Assembly: GCA_045600205.1 (NCBI GenBank)
Contig: JAZRXM010000005.1
Location: 93,988-157,987 of the forward strand
Direction of reading: 5' to 3'
DNA length: 64,000 nucleotides
From: Firm-04 sp045600205
GTDB taxonomy: Bacteria; Bacillota; Clostridia; Oscillospirales; Ruminococcaceae
The notes under the pieces are model-generated. The model was not told where the DNA came from. It saw only the letters and a program-made list of their open reading frames with translations, and did no database searches. This document shows, piece after piece, positions 25,271-34,178 of this stretch. Position 1 is the stretch's first letter. Every line of letters starts with the position of its first letter. Made by a program: the position numbers and the translations under genes.

Positions 25271-27211
25271 TTATTTTTTCAATGCTTCTCTGGTGTAATC
25301 CAGCAAGCCGCCTGCCAGCATGATATCCTTGGTTCTGCCGGTCAGTTCACAGAGAACAGGGATCTCGGCACCGTTGGTTTTGTCGATGATGGTCAGTTCA
25401 GATTTGCCTGCCTCGACTGCCTTGCGGATATCGCTCAGAACAAGCTGATCGCCCTGTGCGATCTTATCGTAATCTGCCTCGTTTACAAAAGTCAGCGGCA
25501 GAATGCCTGCGTTGATGAGGTTTGCGCGGTGAATACGGGCAAAGGACTTCACCAGAACTGCCTTGACGCCCAGATAGAGCGGAGCAAGTGCTGCGTGCTC
25601 ACGGGAGGAACCCTGACCATAGTTTGCACCGCCGACAATGATGCTCTGACCCAGAGCCTTTGCTCTTGCAGGGAACTGCTCATCGCAGACTGCAAAGCAG
25701 TGCTCGGAGATCTTCGGAATATTAGAACGCAGCGGCAGGATCTTCGCACCTGCCGGCATAATGTGGTCGGTGGTGATGTTGTCGCCGACTTTCAGCGAAA
25801 CGGGTGCATCAATCGTTTCAAGCAGCGGATGGGTTTCGGGATACGGCTTGATGTTCGGTCCGCGGAGGATCTCGACATCATTCATATCTGCCTCGGATGC
25901 GGGCAGCGTGACCATGTTATCGTTGATGGTAAAGACCTCAGGCAGCTTGAATTCGGGCATATCGCCAATGGTACGCGGGTCTGTCAGATAGCCTGTCAGC
26001 GCAGAAGCCGCTGCGGTTTCGGGCGATACCAGATAGATCTGACCGTCCTTTGTTCCGGAACGGCCCTCAAAGTTACGGTTGAAGGTACGCAGGGAAATAC
26101 CTGCGGAATTCGGGGACTGACCCATACCGATGCAAGGACCGCACGCAGATTCGAGAATACGCGCACCTGCGTCGATCATGTCAGCCAGACAGCCGTTTGC
26201 AGCCAGCATATTCAGTACCTGCTTGGAGCCCGGTGCGATCGAAAGCGAAACATCCGGATGAATGGTCTTGCCCTTCAGAATATGTGCGACCTTCATCATA
26301 TCGAGCAGCGAGGAGTTGGTGCAGGAGCCGATGCAGACCTGGTCGATTTTCAGTTTGCCGATCTCTGCCATAGACTTGACGTTATCGGGAGAATGCGGGC
26401 AGGCTGCCAGCGGTTCCAGCTTGGAAAGGTCGATCTCAATGACCTCGTCATAGACTGCATCTGCGTCTGCGGAGAGCGGCTGCCAGACTTCCTCACGCTT
26501 CTGTGCCTTGAGGAATGCGAGCGTCTGCTCATCAGACGGGAAAATCGAAGAAGTTGCACCAAGTTCCGCGCCCATGTTGGTGATGGTTGCACGCTCAGGA
26601 ACAGAAAGGGTCTTGACGCCTTCACCTGTGTACTCAATGACCTTGCCGACGCCGCCCTTGACGGTCATACGGCGAAGAACCTCCAGAATGACATCCTTGG
26701 CTGCGACCCACGGGGAAAGCTTACCTGTCAGGTTGACTTTGACGACCTTCGGGCAGGTGATATAGTAAGCACCGCCGCCCATTGCAACAGCAACGTCCAG
26801 ACCGCCTGCACCGATCGCCAACATACCCAGACCGCCGCCTGTGGGGGTATGGGAATCCGAACCGATGAGGGTTTTGCCGGGAATACCGAAGCGTTCCAGA
26901 TGTACCTGATGGCAGATGCCGTTGCCCGGACGAGAGAAGAACAGACCATGCTTTTTCGCACAGGAGCCGATAAAGCGGTGGTCGTCAGCATTCTCAAAGC
27001 CGTTCTGGAGCGTGTTGTGGTCGATGTATGCGACAGAACGCTCTGTACGGACGCGCGGAACACCCATTGCCTCAAATTCGAGGTATGCCATCGTACCGGT
27101 TGCATCCTGTGTCAATGTCTGGTCGATGCGGATACCGATTTCGGTACCGCGGACAAGCTCACCTTCCAAAAGGTGCGCAGAGAGGATTTTTTCAGTCAGG
27201 GTAAGACCCAT
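25271..27211 (-). CDS. acn: Aconitate hydratase
   Basis: A 646-residue 4Fe-4S aconitase of the short, mitochondrial-like type. Cluster ligands are in CIGSCTNSS and SACGPCIGMG. GSDSHTPTGGGLGMLAIGAGGLDVA and GGANYGQGSSREHAALAPLYLG, the swivel-domain signature, are clear. The start at 27211 has AAAGGA upstream; an in-frame ATG at 27244 lies next to the -10 box and would be too early. First gene of acn - small membrane protein - icd - rex. Confidence 0.95.
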   Translation of the reverse strand: MGLTLTEKILSAHLLEGELVRGTEIGIRIDQTLTQDATGTMAYLEFEAMGVPRVRTERSVAYIDHNTLQNGFENADDHRFIGSCAKKHGLFFSRPGNGICHQVHLERFGIPGKTLIGSDSHTPTGGGLGMLAIGAGGLDVAVAMGGGAYYITCPKVVKVNLTGKLSPWVAAKDVILEVLRRMTVKGGVGKVIEYTGEGVKTLSVPERATITNMGAELGATSSIFPSDEQTLAFLKAQKREEVWQPLSADADAVYDEVIEIDLSKLEPLAACPHSPDNVKSMAEIGKLKIDQVCIGSCTNSSLLDMMKVAHILKGKTIHPDVSLSIAPGSKQVLNMLAANGCLADMIDAGARILESACGPCIGMGQSPNSAGISLRTFNRNFEGRSGTKDGQIYLVSPETAAASALTGYLTDPRTIGDMPEFKLPEVFTINDNMVTLPASEADMNDVEILRGPNIKPYPETHPLLETIDAPVSLKVGDNITTDHIMPAGAKILPLRSNIPKISEHCFAVCDEQFPARAKALGQSIIVGGANYGQGSSREHAALAPLYLGVKAVLVKSFARIHRANLINAGILPLTFVNEADYDKIAQGDQLVLSDIRKAVEAGKSELTIIDKTNGAEIPVLCELTGRTKDIMLAGGLLDYTREALKK

Positions 27212-27246
27212 AGTTTGACCATTCCTTTCGAATAATATACGCATTT

Positions 27247-27276
27247 ATTTTACACCGAAATGCCCCTCTGTGTCAA
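27247..27276 (-). promoter_or_regulatory. Promoter of the acn-icd-rex operon
   Basis: On the minus strand TTGACA (27271-27276), 18 bp and TAAAAT (27247-27252) preceded by TG. Transcription would begin about 30 nt before the chosen acn start. Confidence 0.7.
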
Positions 27277-27424
27277 GTGATTTTGCTGAACTTTTGATAA
27301 AACATAAGCTGTAACATTTTCTGCTCGGATGTGTTTGTGAAAAAAGCCCACAGATAAATTGGTTTCAGCGTATTCACATTCTTTTGCAGATGAATCCGTA
27401 TGCACAGTTTCGCGTTTTGCCAAT

Positions 27425-27470
27425 CAAAAACAAAAGGCAGAGAAACGGGAAAAATCTCATTTCTCTGCCC
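27425..27470 (-). terminator. Terminator after dnaJ
   Basis: GGCAGAGAAATG and CGTTTCTCTGCC (minus strand) form a long stem with a 10-nt loop followed by TTTTGTTTTTG, just beyond the dnaJ stop at 27478. Confidence 0.8.
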
Positions 27471-27477
27471 TGAAATT

Positions 27478-28626
27478 TTATTCGCCGAGGGGTTTGTTGA
27501 GCAAATCCTTCAGCTTCTTGAAGAAACTCTCGCGTTTCGCGTAGTTTTTCGATTCGAGCGAAGCCTCCAGATCGGTGATCAGCTTCTTCTGCTCCTTCGA
27601 AAGATTCTTCGGCACTTCCACATAAACCTTGACATACTGATCGCCGCGGTCATTGCGATTGGGGCGCGTAACACCCTTTCCGCGCAAACGGAACACCGTA
27701 CCGGTCTGTGTACCCTCGGAAATGCGATATTTTACATTACCGTCAATCGTCGGCACCACGATCTCATCGCCCAGAGCCGCCTGTGCATAGGTGATCGGGA
27801 TATCGCAGTGAATATCGTATCCCTCACGGTTATAGAGCGGGTGCGGACGCACGTTGATCCCAACAAACAGATTGCCGTTTGGACCGCCGTTGATCCCGAC
27901 ATCGCCCTGTCCGCCGACCGAAAGCGTCTGACCGTCATCAATACCTGCGGGAATGTTGACGTTGATGGTTTTGGATACGCGGACTCTGCCGGCACCCTTA
28001 CATTTGATGCACGGATTCTTAATGACCTTGCCCTTACCGTTACAGCGCGGGCAGGGTTTGGACTGCGAAATCATACCAAACGGGGTGCGCTGTGTGGATT
28101 TGACCGTACCGCGGCCCTGGCAATCCTTACAGACTTCAGCCGCCGTACCGGCCTCACTGCCCGAACCGTGGCAGTCAGAGCAGGTTTCCATGCGCTGGAT
28201 CTGAACGCTCTGTGCCTTACCTTTGACGGCTTCCATGAAGTCCAGCGTCACATTGGTCGTGATGTCACGACCTGCTCTTGGCGAATTGGCATTGGTCGCA
28301 CGGCTGCCGCCGCCGCCGAAAATACCGCCCATGCCGCCGAACAGACTTTCCAGAATCTCGCTGACATCGGAGAATCCGCCTGCGCCCATACCGCCGTTTT
28401 CCAGGCCGTCATGTCCGTACTGGTCGTAGATACTGCGCTTTTCGCTGTTCGAGAGGACTTCGTATGCCTCTGTAATTTCCTTGAATTTTTCCTCTGCATC
28501 GGGATCATCGGGATGCAGGTCGTGGTGATATTTTCTTGCAAGCTGACGATAAACCTTTTTCAGTTCATCATCGGTGACGTTTCGTTCCACGCCGAGTACT
28601 TCATAATAATCCCGCTTGTCAGCCAT
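27478..28626 (-). CDS. dnaJ: Chaperone DnaJ with altered HPD motif (HHD)
   Basis: A 382-residue full-length type I DnaJ: J domain (1-70), Gly/Phe-rich region, zinc domain with four CxxCxGxG repeats (CSDCHGSG, CKDCQGRG, CPRCNGKG, CIKCKGAG), and a C-terminal substrate-binding part. The signature HPD of the J domain, needed to stimulate DnaK ATPase, reads HHD (34-36); the codon at 28522-28524 is CAC. All other parts look intact. The gene has its own promoter and is separated from dnaK by 185 bp. Confidence 0.95.
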   Translation of the reverse strand: MADKRDYYEVLGVERNVTDDELKKVYRQLARKYHHDLHPDDPDAEEKFKEITEAYEVLSNSEKRSIYDQYGHDGLENGGMGAGGFSDVSEILESLFGGMGGIFGGGGSRATNANSPRAGRDITTNVTLDFMEAVKGKAQSVQIQRMETCSDCHGSGSEAGTAAEVCKDCQGRGTVKSTQRTPFGMISQSKPCPRCNGKGKVIKNPCIKCKGAGRVRVSKTINVNIPAGIDDGQTLSVGGQGDVGINGGPNGNLFVGINVRPHPLYNREGYDIHCDIPITYAQAALGDEIVVPTIDGNVKYRISEGTQTGTVFRLRGKGVTRPNRNDRGDQYVKVYVEVPKNLSKEQKKLITDLEASLESKNYAKRESFFKKLKDLLNKPLGE

Positions 28627-28696
28627 ATTTTACACCCTTTCGTGTGATTCAACGCGGCGCAGTGTTTCCTGTGAAAGCTGCGCAGTCATTCATCTA

Positions 28697-28725
28697 ATTA
28701 TAGCATACTATTTTGCTGCTTGCAA
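28697..28725 (-). promoter_or_regulatory. Promoter of dnaJ
   Basis: On the minus strand TTGCAA (28720-28725), 17 bp and TATAAT (28697-28702). No CIRCE element is near it, so dnaJ may be expressed apart from the HrcA-controlled genes. Confidence 0.75.
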
Positions 28726-28811
28726 GAGGTTTTGCGTAAGAATTTCCATTTTCTGCAAACAGACACAGAGGGGCGGAGAGTATCTGCCCCGCCCCTTTGC
28801 TGCTATTGAAA

Positions 28812-30659
28812 TTATGCTTCGGTGAAATCTGCGTCCACGACGTTGTCATCGCCGCCGGCGTTACCGCCCATATTGCCGCCCATGTCACCGCCCATACCGC
28901 TCATGTCGGGAGCACCATTCGGAGCTGCATTCTGGTAAACCTTGCCGCTGAGGGCATAGAATGCCTGCTGGAGTGCATCGGTCTTGGATTTGATTGCATC
29001 ATAATCCTCGCCCTTCAGTGCTTCCTTGAGGTCTGCGATGGCTGCGTTGATGGGAGCCTTATCTTCCTCGGTGACCTTATCGCCGAACTCTGCCATTGCC
29101 TTCTCGCACTGGAAGCAGAGGCTTTCGCCGTTGTTCTTGGCGTCAACCTGATCCTTGCGCTTCTTATCTTCCTCAGCAAACTGCTCAGCCTCACGCACTG
29201 CACGGTCGATATCGTCCTTGCTCATGTTCGTGGAAGCGGTGATGGAGATATTCTGCTCCTTGCCTGTGCCGAGGTCCTTTGCGGAAACGTGTACGATACC
29301 GTTTGCGTCGATATCGAAGGTAACTTCGATCTGAGGTACGCCGCGGGGAGCGGGTGCAATGCCGTCCAGACGGAACTCGCCCAGTTTCTTGTTGTCCTTT
29401 GCGAATTCACGCTCGCCCTGAAGAACACAGATATCAACAGCCGGCTGGTTATCCGCAGCGGTAGAGAATACCTGCGATTTCTTGGTCGGGATGGTGGTGT
29501 TGCGCTCGATCAGCTTGGTGCAGATGCCGCCCATGGTTTCCAGACCCAGAGAAAGCGGAGTAACGTCCAGCAGAAGCAGACCGCCCTTGACATCGCCGCC
29601 GAGGACGCCGCCCTGATATGCAGCACCCAGAGCAACACACTCGTCAGGGTTGATGCCCTTGAACGGCTCTTTGCCGAGGCGTTCCTTGACTGCCTGCTGT
29701 ACTGCGGGGATTCTGGTGGAACCGCCGACGAGCAGAACCTTATCAAGGTCGGATGCGCTCAGACCGGAGTCATTGAGAGCCTGCTCAACAGGTCCCATTG
29801 TTGCACGGACGAGGTCAGCAGTCAGCTCATTGAACTTTGCAACGGTCAGGTTGAGGTCGAGGTGCTTCGGACCGGTTGCGTCAACCGTAATGAACGGCTG
29901 GTTGATGTTGGTGGTGGAAACGGAAGAAAGCTCGATCTTTGCCTTCTCTGCGGCATCCTTCAGACGCTGCATCGCAGTCTTATCGGAACGGAGGTCGATG
30001 CCCTCCTGTGCCTTGAATTCTTCCACGATCCAGTTGATGATTCTCTGGTCGAAGTCATCGCCGCCCAGACGGTTGTTACCTGCGGTTGCAAGTACTTCGG
30101 TAACGCCGTCGCCCATGTCGATGATGGAAACGTCGAACGTACCGCCGCCGAGGTCGAATACCATGATCTTCTGCTCATCTTCCTTATCAATGCCGTAGGA
30201 AAGTGCAGCAGCGGTCGGCTCGTTGATGATACGCTTGACAGTCAGACCAGCGATCTGACCTGCGTCCTTGGTTGCCTGACGCTGAGAGTCGGTGAAATAT
30301 GCAGGAACAGTGATGACTGCTTCGGTGACAGGCTCGCCCAGATATGCTTCCGCATCAGCCTTGAGCTTCTGAAGAATCATAGCAGAGATCTCCTGCGGGG
30401 TGTATGCCTTGTCAGCGATGGTGACCTTCTGGTCAGTACCCATCTTACGTTTAATGGAAATCACGGTGTTGTCGGGGTTTGCAACAGCCTGACGCTTTGC
30501 GATCTGACCTACCAGACGCTCACCTGTTTTAGATACTGCAACGACAGAAGGGGTTGTTCTTGCGCCCTCTGCGTTCGGGATGACAACTGCGTTACCGCCT
30601 TCGACGACTGCGACGCAGGAGTTGGTTGTACCAAGGTCAATACCGATTACTTTTCCCAT
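28812..30659 (-). CDS. dnaK: Chaperone DnaK (Hsp70)
   Basis: A 615-residue Hsp70. The ATPase domain has GIDLGTTNSCVAV (residues 5-17), the phosphate loop FDLGGGTFDVSI and VLLVGGSTRIPAVQ. The substrate domain includes LLLDVTPLSLGLETMGG. The C-terminal tail is rich in Gly, Met and Asp and ends in DADFTEA. It lies 81 bp after grpE in the hrcA-grpE-dnaK operon and is regulated by HrcA through the upstream CIRCE element. Confidence 0.98.
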   Translation of the reverse strand: MGKVIGIDLGTTNSCVAVVEGGNAVVIPNAEGARTTPSVVAVSKTGERLVGQIAKRQAVANPDNTVISIKRKMGTDQKVTIADKAYTPQEISAMILQKLKADAEAYLGEPVTEAVITVPAYFTDSQRQATKDAGQIAGLTVKRIINEPTAAALSYGIDKEDEQKIMVFDLGGGTFDVSIIDMGDGVTEVLATAGNNRLGGDDFDQRIINWIVEEFKAQEGIDLRSDKTAMQRLKDAAEKAKIELSSVSTTNINQPFITVDATGPKHLDLNLTVAKFNELTADLVRATMGPVEQALNDSGLSASDLDKVLLVGGSTRIPAVQQAVKERLGKEPFKGINPDECVALGAAYQGGVLGGDVKGGLLLLDVTPLSLGLETMGGICTKLIERNTTIPTKKSQVFSTAADNQPAVDICVLQGEREFAKDNKKLGEFRLDGIAPAPRGVPQIEVTFDIDANGIVHVSAKDLGTGKEQNISITASTNMSKDDIDRAVREAEQFAEEDKKRKDQVDAKNNGESLCFQCEKAMAEFGDKVTEEDKAPINAAIADLKEALKGEDYDAIKSKTDALQQAFYALSGKVYQNAAPNGAPDMSGMGGDMGGNMGGNAGGDDNVVDADFTEA

Positions 30660-30740
30660 AATAATAGTCCTCCTTCAAGGTTTTGGGCAAAAATATTGTT
30701 TCTGAATATAGTATGTGCAGTCCTGCACGGGGGATTCCTG

Positions 30741-31346
30741 TTAATTTGCAACGGCTACCATTGCGCAGCGGATGATGCGGTCACCCAGCTTATAGCCTTT
30801 CTGGTAGACCTCGCAGACCGTGCTTTCGCCGAAGTTTTCGTCCTCGACCTGTCGGATGGCGTTGTGCAGCTTCGGGTCAAAGGGCTGATTTTCAGCGGGG
30901 ATTTCCTCCACGCCGAGTTTGGAAAGCAGCGTCACCATCTGCTGATAGATTTTCTCCATACCGCAGCGGAATGCGTCATCGGTACAGGGAGCTTTCATTG
31001 CCAGATCGAAGCTGTCCATAGCGGGCAGCAGTTCGAGTACGGTTTTTGCCACTGCATCCTGATAGGTTTCGGATTTTTCCTTCGCGGTACGCTTGCGGTA
31101 GTTGTCAAACTCCGCAAACAATCGCATATAGTTTTCTTTCAGCTCCCGAATTTCCTTTTGCGCAGGATCTTCCTCTTCAAAATCGGGGTCACCGTCATCT
31201 GTTTCATCAAACGGTACTTCCTCATCCTCAGCAAAATCGTTGAGTTCTGCCTCAGGAGCTTCCGCTTCCGCTTCGTTATGCAAGCCGTTTTCTTCCATGG
31301 ATTCGAAATCCTCGCAGCCGTCTGCATCGCGCAGTTCATCAGTCAT
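30741..31346 (-). CDS. grpE: Nucleotide exchange factor GrpE
   Basis: A 201-residue DnaK partner. A very acidic N-terminal third (about 1-60) precedes the long coiled coil that contains LFAEFDNYRKRTAKEK, and the C-terminal beta domain ends in GYKLGDRIIRCAMVAV. Its ATG overlaps the hrcA stop codon (ATGA), so the two are translationally coupled. Confidence 0.95.
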   Translation of the reverse strand: MTDELRDADGCEDFESMEENGLHNEAEAEAPEAELNDFAEDEEVPFDETDDGDPDFEEEDPAQKEIRELKENYMRLFAEFDNYRKRTAKEKSETYQDAVAKTVLELLPAMDSFDLAMKAPCTDDAFRCGMEKIYQQMVTLLSKLGVEEIPAENQPFDPKLHNAIRQVEDENFGESTVCEVYQKGYKLGDRIIRCAMVAVAN

Positions 31347-32389
31347 TTGTCGTCGTCCTCCTTCTCGGAAATCAAATCCGTAATTTTCTGTGTGAAATAT
31401 TCGAGATACGGAATGACCTTTGCGTAGTCAAGCCGCATCGGACCGATAATGCCAAGACCGCCTGCATCGCGTCCGTCCTTATGATAGCGTCCGACGATCA
31501 TGCTGGAATTGCCGATGACGAACGTAGAGGGTTGTGCAGCCTCGTTTTGTGCTTCCTCGCTGAACATGACATGAATACCGTTGAAGGTACTGTCGAGCAG
31601 CGGCATGATCACATCTTCCTGATGTTCCATGAACTCGACGATATCCTGTGTGTTCAGTTCCTGACAGGTCAGCAGATTGCGGGTACCGTTGACGGTCAGC
31701 TCCTGCCGCATCATATCGCGGGAAAGCTCGTAGAGTCCCTCGACCAGCGGTGCCAGCGTGACCATGTAGGTGCCGAGCGCGGTGATAAGCTGATCCATCA
31801 TTTCCGCAGACAAATCATTGACGGACAAGCCGTGCAGATGCTCTGTCAAAAACGCGGTGAAGAACGAAAGCTGCTCCTCGTTGAGATCAAATTCCAGGCG
31901 GCAAGCCTTATTCTTGATGCTGCCTGCCGAGGTAATCAGCAAAATGACGTAAAGCCGTTTACCCGTCGGGATGACCTCGACTTTTGAAATCACCGAAAAC
32001 TGCGGCATCGTATTGACTGCGACGGCAGCACATTTTGTGATTTCCGCGAGTGCATTGGTGGCAGATTGGATCAGAAGCTCCTCGGTCATCGGGGCGTCAT
32101 CGGAAAACATCTCATCGAGGCGTTCTTTTTCGTCATCGCTGAGTTTTGCGCCGCTCATACATTTTTCAATATAGAGCTTATAGCCCTGAAATGTCGGGAT
32201 GCGTCCTGCGGAGGTATGGGGCTGTTCGAGCAGACCAAGCTGTTCGAGTACCGCCATATCATTGCGAATGGTCGCGGGAGAAACATGAACATCGGGCAGC
32301 GCGGCAATTGCCTTTGAACCGACCGGTTCGCCTGTTGTTACGTAGGCATCGACAACTGCTGCAAGGATTCGCAGCTTGCGGTCATCCAT
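31343..32389 (-). CDS. hrcA: Heat-inducible repressor HrcA
   Basis: A 348-residue repressor that binds CIRCE and is kept active by GroEL. The N-terminal winged helix includes VDAYVTTGEPVGSKAIAALPDVHVSPATIRNDMAVLE (read in parts), and the body has LVTSAGSIKNK-like and GLYELS segments. The start at 32389 fits the family; the open frame runs back to 32656 through the CIRCE and promoter and is not coding there. First gene of hrcA-grpE-dnaK. Confidence 0.95.
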   Translation of the reverse strand: MDDRKLRILAAVVDAYVTTGEPVGSKAIAALPDVHVSPATIRNDMAVLEQLGLLEQPHTSAGRIPTFQGYKLYIEKCMSGAKLSDDEKERLDEMFSDDAPMTEELLIQSATNALAEITKCAAVAVNTMPQFSVISKVEVIPTGKRLYVILLITSAGSIKNKACRLEFDLNEEQLSFFTAFLTEHLHGLSVNDLSAEMMDQLITALGTYMVTLAPLVEGLYELSRDMMRQELTVNGTRNLLTCQELNTQDIVEFMEHQEDVIMPLLDSTFNGIHVMFSEEAQNEAAQPSTFVIGNSSMIVGRYHKDGRDAGGLGIIGPMRLDYAKVIPYLEYFTQKITDLISEKEDDDK

Positions 32390-32457
32390 CAGACGTTCCC
32401 CCTTTCCGCATCCGCAATCGCGGAATGGCGAGTGCTTGCAGACTTTTCTTTGATGTG

Positions 32458-32484
32458 CTAGCACTCTGTTTCTTTGAGTGCTAA
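32458..32484 (-). promoter_or_regulatory. CIRCE operator
   Basis: CTAGCACTC, 9 bp, GAGTGCTAA: the inverted repeat bound by HrcA, with one mismatch in the outer base. It sits directly downstream of the -10 box of the hrcA promoter. Confidence 0.97.
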
Positions 32485-32488
32485 GGAT

Positions 32489-32517
32489 AGGATACCACTT
32501 TTTTCTGTGGATGTCAA
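32489..32517 (-). promoter_or_regulatory. Promoter of hrcA-grpE-dnaK
   Basis: On the minus strand TTGACA (32512-32517), 17 bp and TATCCT (32489-32494), followed at once by CIRCE. Confidence 0.85.
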
Positions 32518-32649
32518 GAGATGCAGGAAACTTTGTGTGCTTTATACAGTATTTTGGTGTGGGATATTCCCCGTAGTGCAAAATGAACAACAGCTTGGCA
32601 TCAGAAATCATCAGCACCCGCTTGACAGGCAAAAAATCCCGTTTAGCAC

Positions 32650-32678
32650 TTGACAAACGATGTGCAATCGGTTATAAT
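32650..32678 (+). promoter_or_regulatory. Promoter of metK
   Basis: TTGACA (32650-32655), 17 bp, TATAAT (32673-32678): a consensus promoter that starts the riboswitch leader about 10 bp later. Confidence 0.92.
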
Positions 32679-32687
32679 AGTATCAGC

Positions 32688-32813
32688 CTTATCAAGAGCA
32701 GTGGAGGAATGGGTCCTGAGAAGCTGCGGCAACCGCATTTTTATTCGCATCTGCGAAGAATGTATGGTGCCAATTCCCGCGGGCATCCGATATTGATGCA
32801 CCGAAAGATGAGG
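32688..32813 (+). ncRNA. SAM-I riboswitch (S box) of metK
   Basis: The leader shows the S-box landmarks in order: CTTATCAAGAG opening P1, GTGGAGGAATGGGTCCTGAG, AAGCTGCGGCAACCGCAT, GGTGCCAATTC, and GAAAGATGAGG closing P1. A terminator hairpin follows at 32833-32871. With high SAM the aptamer would let the terminator form and stop metK transcription; this is the standard OFF switch for this class. Confidence 0.96.
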
Positions 32814-32832
32814 AACGTATGCTAGAAATTCG

Positions 32833-32871
32833 AGCGGCGGCATTCGTTTCCTGAATGCAAGCCGCTTTTTT
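32833..32871 (+). terminator. Riboswitch-controlled terminator before metK
   Basis: AGCGGC-GGCATTC paired with GAATGC-AAGCCGCT, followed by TTTTTT. It is the expression platform of the SAM-I riboswitch, 27 bp before the metK start. Confidence 0.9.
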
Positions 32872-32898
32872 ATCGTCAGAAAGGAAGAAACTCAAGCA

Positions 32899-34080
32899 AT
32901 GAAAAGATTTTTCACATCCGAATCCGTAACCGAAGGACATCCTGACAAAATCTGTGACCAGATCTCGGACGCAGTTCTCGATGCCATTCTGGAACAGGAT
33001 CCCAACGGCAGAGTCGCCTGCGAAACCTGCTGTACAACGGGCGTTGTCCTCTGCATGGGCGAGATTACTACAACTGCAACCGTTGATATCCCGCGCATTG
33101 TCCGCGAAGTCGTTGTCGGTATCGGCTACGACCGCGCAAAATACGGCTTCGACGGCAACACCTGCTCTGTCATGACCTCCATTGACCGTCAGTCGGGCGA
33201 TATCTCCCAGGGCGTAGATATGGCATATGACTGCGATGCAGGCGACCCCGACAGCTTTGACCATCAGGGTGCCGGCGACCAGGGCATGATGTTCGGGTTT
33301 GCCTGCGATGAAACCCCTGAACTCATGCCGATGCCGATTTCTCTGGCACACAAACTTTCTCTGCGCCTGACTGAAGTCCGCAAAAACGGTTCCCTCGAAT
33401 ATCTGCGTCCGGATGGTAAAACGCAGGTCCCCGTGGAATACGAAAATGACCGGCCTGTTCGTGTGGACACCGTTGTTGTTTCGACTCAGCACAGTGCCTC
33501 CGTTTCCCTTGACCAGATCCGTGAGGACATCAAAAAGCTGGTCATCCTGCCGACCATTCCTGCTAACCTCATGGACGAAAACACCAAGATTTTCGTCAAC
33601 CCCACAGGCAGATTCGTCATCGGCGGTCCGCAGGGCGACAGCGGTCTGACCGGCAGAAAAATCATTGTGGATACCTACGGCGGCTATTCCCGTCACGGCG
33701 GCGGCGCATTTTCGGGCAAAGACCCCTCCAAGGTGGACCGTTCTGCCGCATACATGACCCGCTATATTGCAAAAAATATCGTAGCAGCAGGACTGGCGAA
33801 AAAGTGTGAAGTGCAGCTTGCCTATGCGATCGGCGTAGCACAGCCTGTATCGGTCTTTGTCGAAACCTTCGGCACGGGCACTGTGGATGAGGAAACCCTC
33901 GCAAATGCAGTCCCGAAGGTCTTTGACCTCCGCCCCGCAGGCATCATTGCAACCCTCGATCTGCGCAAACCGCAGTATCGTGCGCTTGCCGCTTACGGTC
34001 ACATGGGCAGAGAGGACCTCATGCCGGCATGGGAACGCACCGACAAGGCAGAAGCACTCAAGGCGGCAGTCGGCAAATAA
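32899..34080 (+). CDS. metK: S-adenosylmethionine synthase
   Basis: A 393-residue enzyme that makes SAM from methionine and ATP. FTSESVTEGHPDKICDQISDAVLD opens the protein (read in parts), GAGDQGMMFG is the conserved ATP-binding hexapeptide region, and GGGAFSGKDPSKVDRSAAY is the C-terminal signature. GAAAGGAAG precedes the ATG. Expression is controlled by the SAM-I riboswitch upstream. Confidence 0.98.
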   Translation: MKRFFTSESVTEGHPDKICDQISDAVLDAILEQDPNGRVACETCCTTGVVLCMGEITTTATVDIPRIVREVVVGIGYDRAKYGFDGNTCSVMTSIDRQSGDISQGVDMAYDCDAGDPDSFDHQGAGDQGMMFGFACDETPELMPMPISLAHKLSLRLTEVRKNGSLEYLRPDGKTQVPVEYENDRPVRVDTVVVSTQHSASVSLDQIREDIKKLVILPTIPANLMDENTKIFVNPTGRFVIGGPQGDSGLTGRKIIVDTYGGYSRHGGGAFSGKDPSKVDRSAAYMTRYIAKNIVAAGLAKKCEVQLAYAIGVAQPVSVFVETFGTGTVDEETLANAVPKVFDLRPAGIIATLDLRKPQYRALAAYGHMGREDLMPAWERTDKAEALKAAVGK

Positions 34081-34120
34081 TCACACAGATACAGCATTTT
34101 ATCGTATTACATATGGAAAA

Positions 34121-34152
34121 CAGCCTGTCGAATACCATTTTTCGGCAGGCTG
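34121..34152. terminator. Hairpin between metK and the GH5-dockerin gene
   Basis: CAGCCTG-T-CGA and TCG-G-CAGGCTG form a stem with one mismatch. It lacks a T-run on the plus strand and may be a weak terminator of metK or an RNA processing site. Confidence 0.4.
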
Positions 34153-34178
34153 AAATATATTCAAGGAGTGGTATTCTC

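Noticed and set aside
27325..27345. TTGTGAAAAAA as a Rex operator upstream of acn
   Set aside because: Only one half-site is present, without the inverted TCACAA half, and it lies far upstream of the promoter.
28797..31427. An 876-codon open frame on the plus strand opposite dnaK and grpE
   Set aside because: It is the antisense shadow of well-conserved genes, lacks a ribosome binding site and has no protein-like domains. Other long antisense frames (for example 25187-27235, 51328-53310, 20612-22624) were rejected for the same reason.
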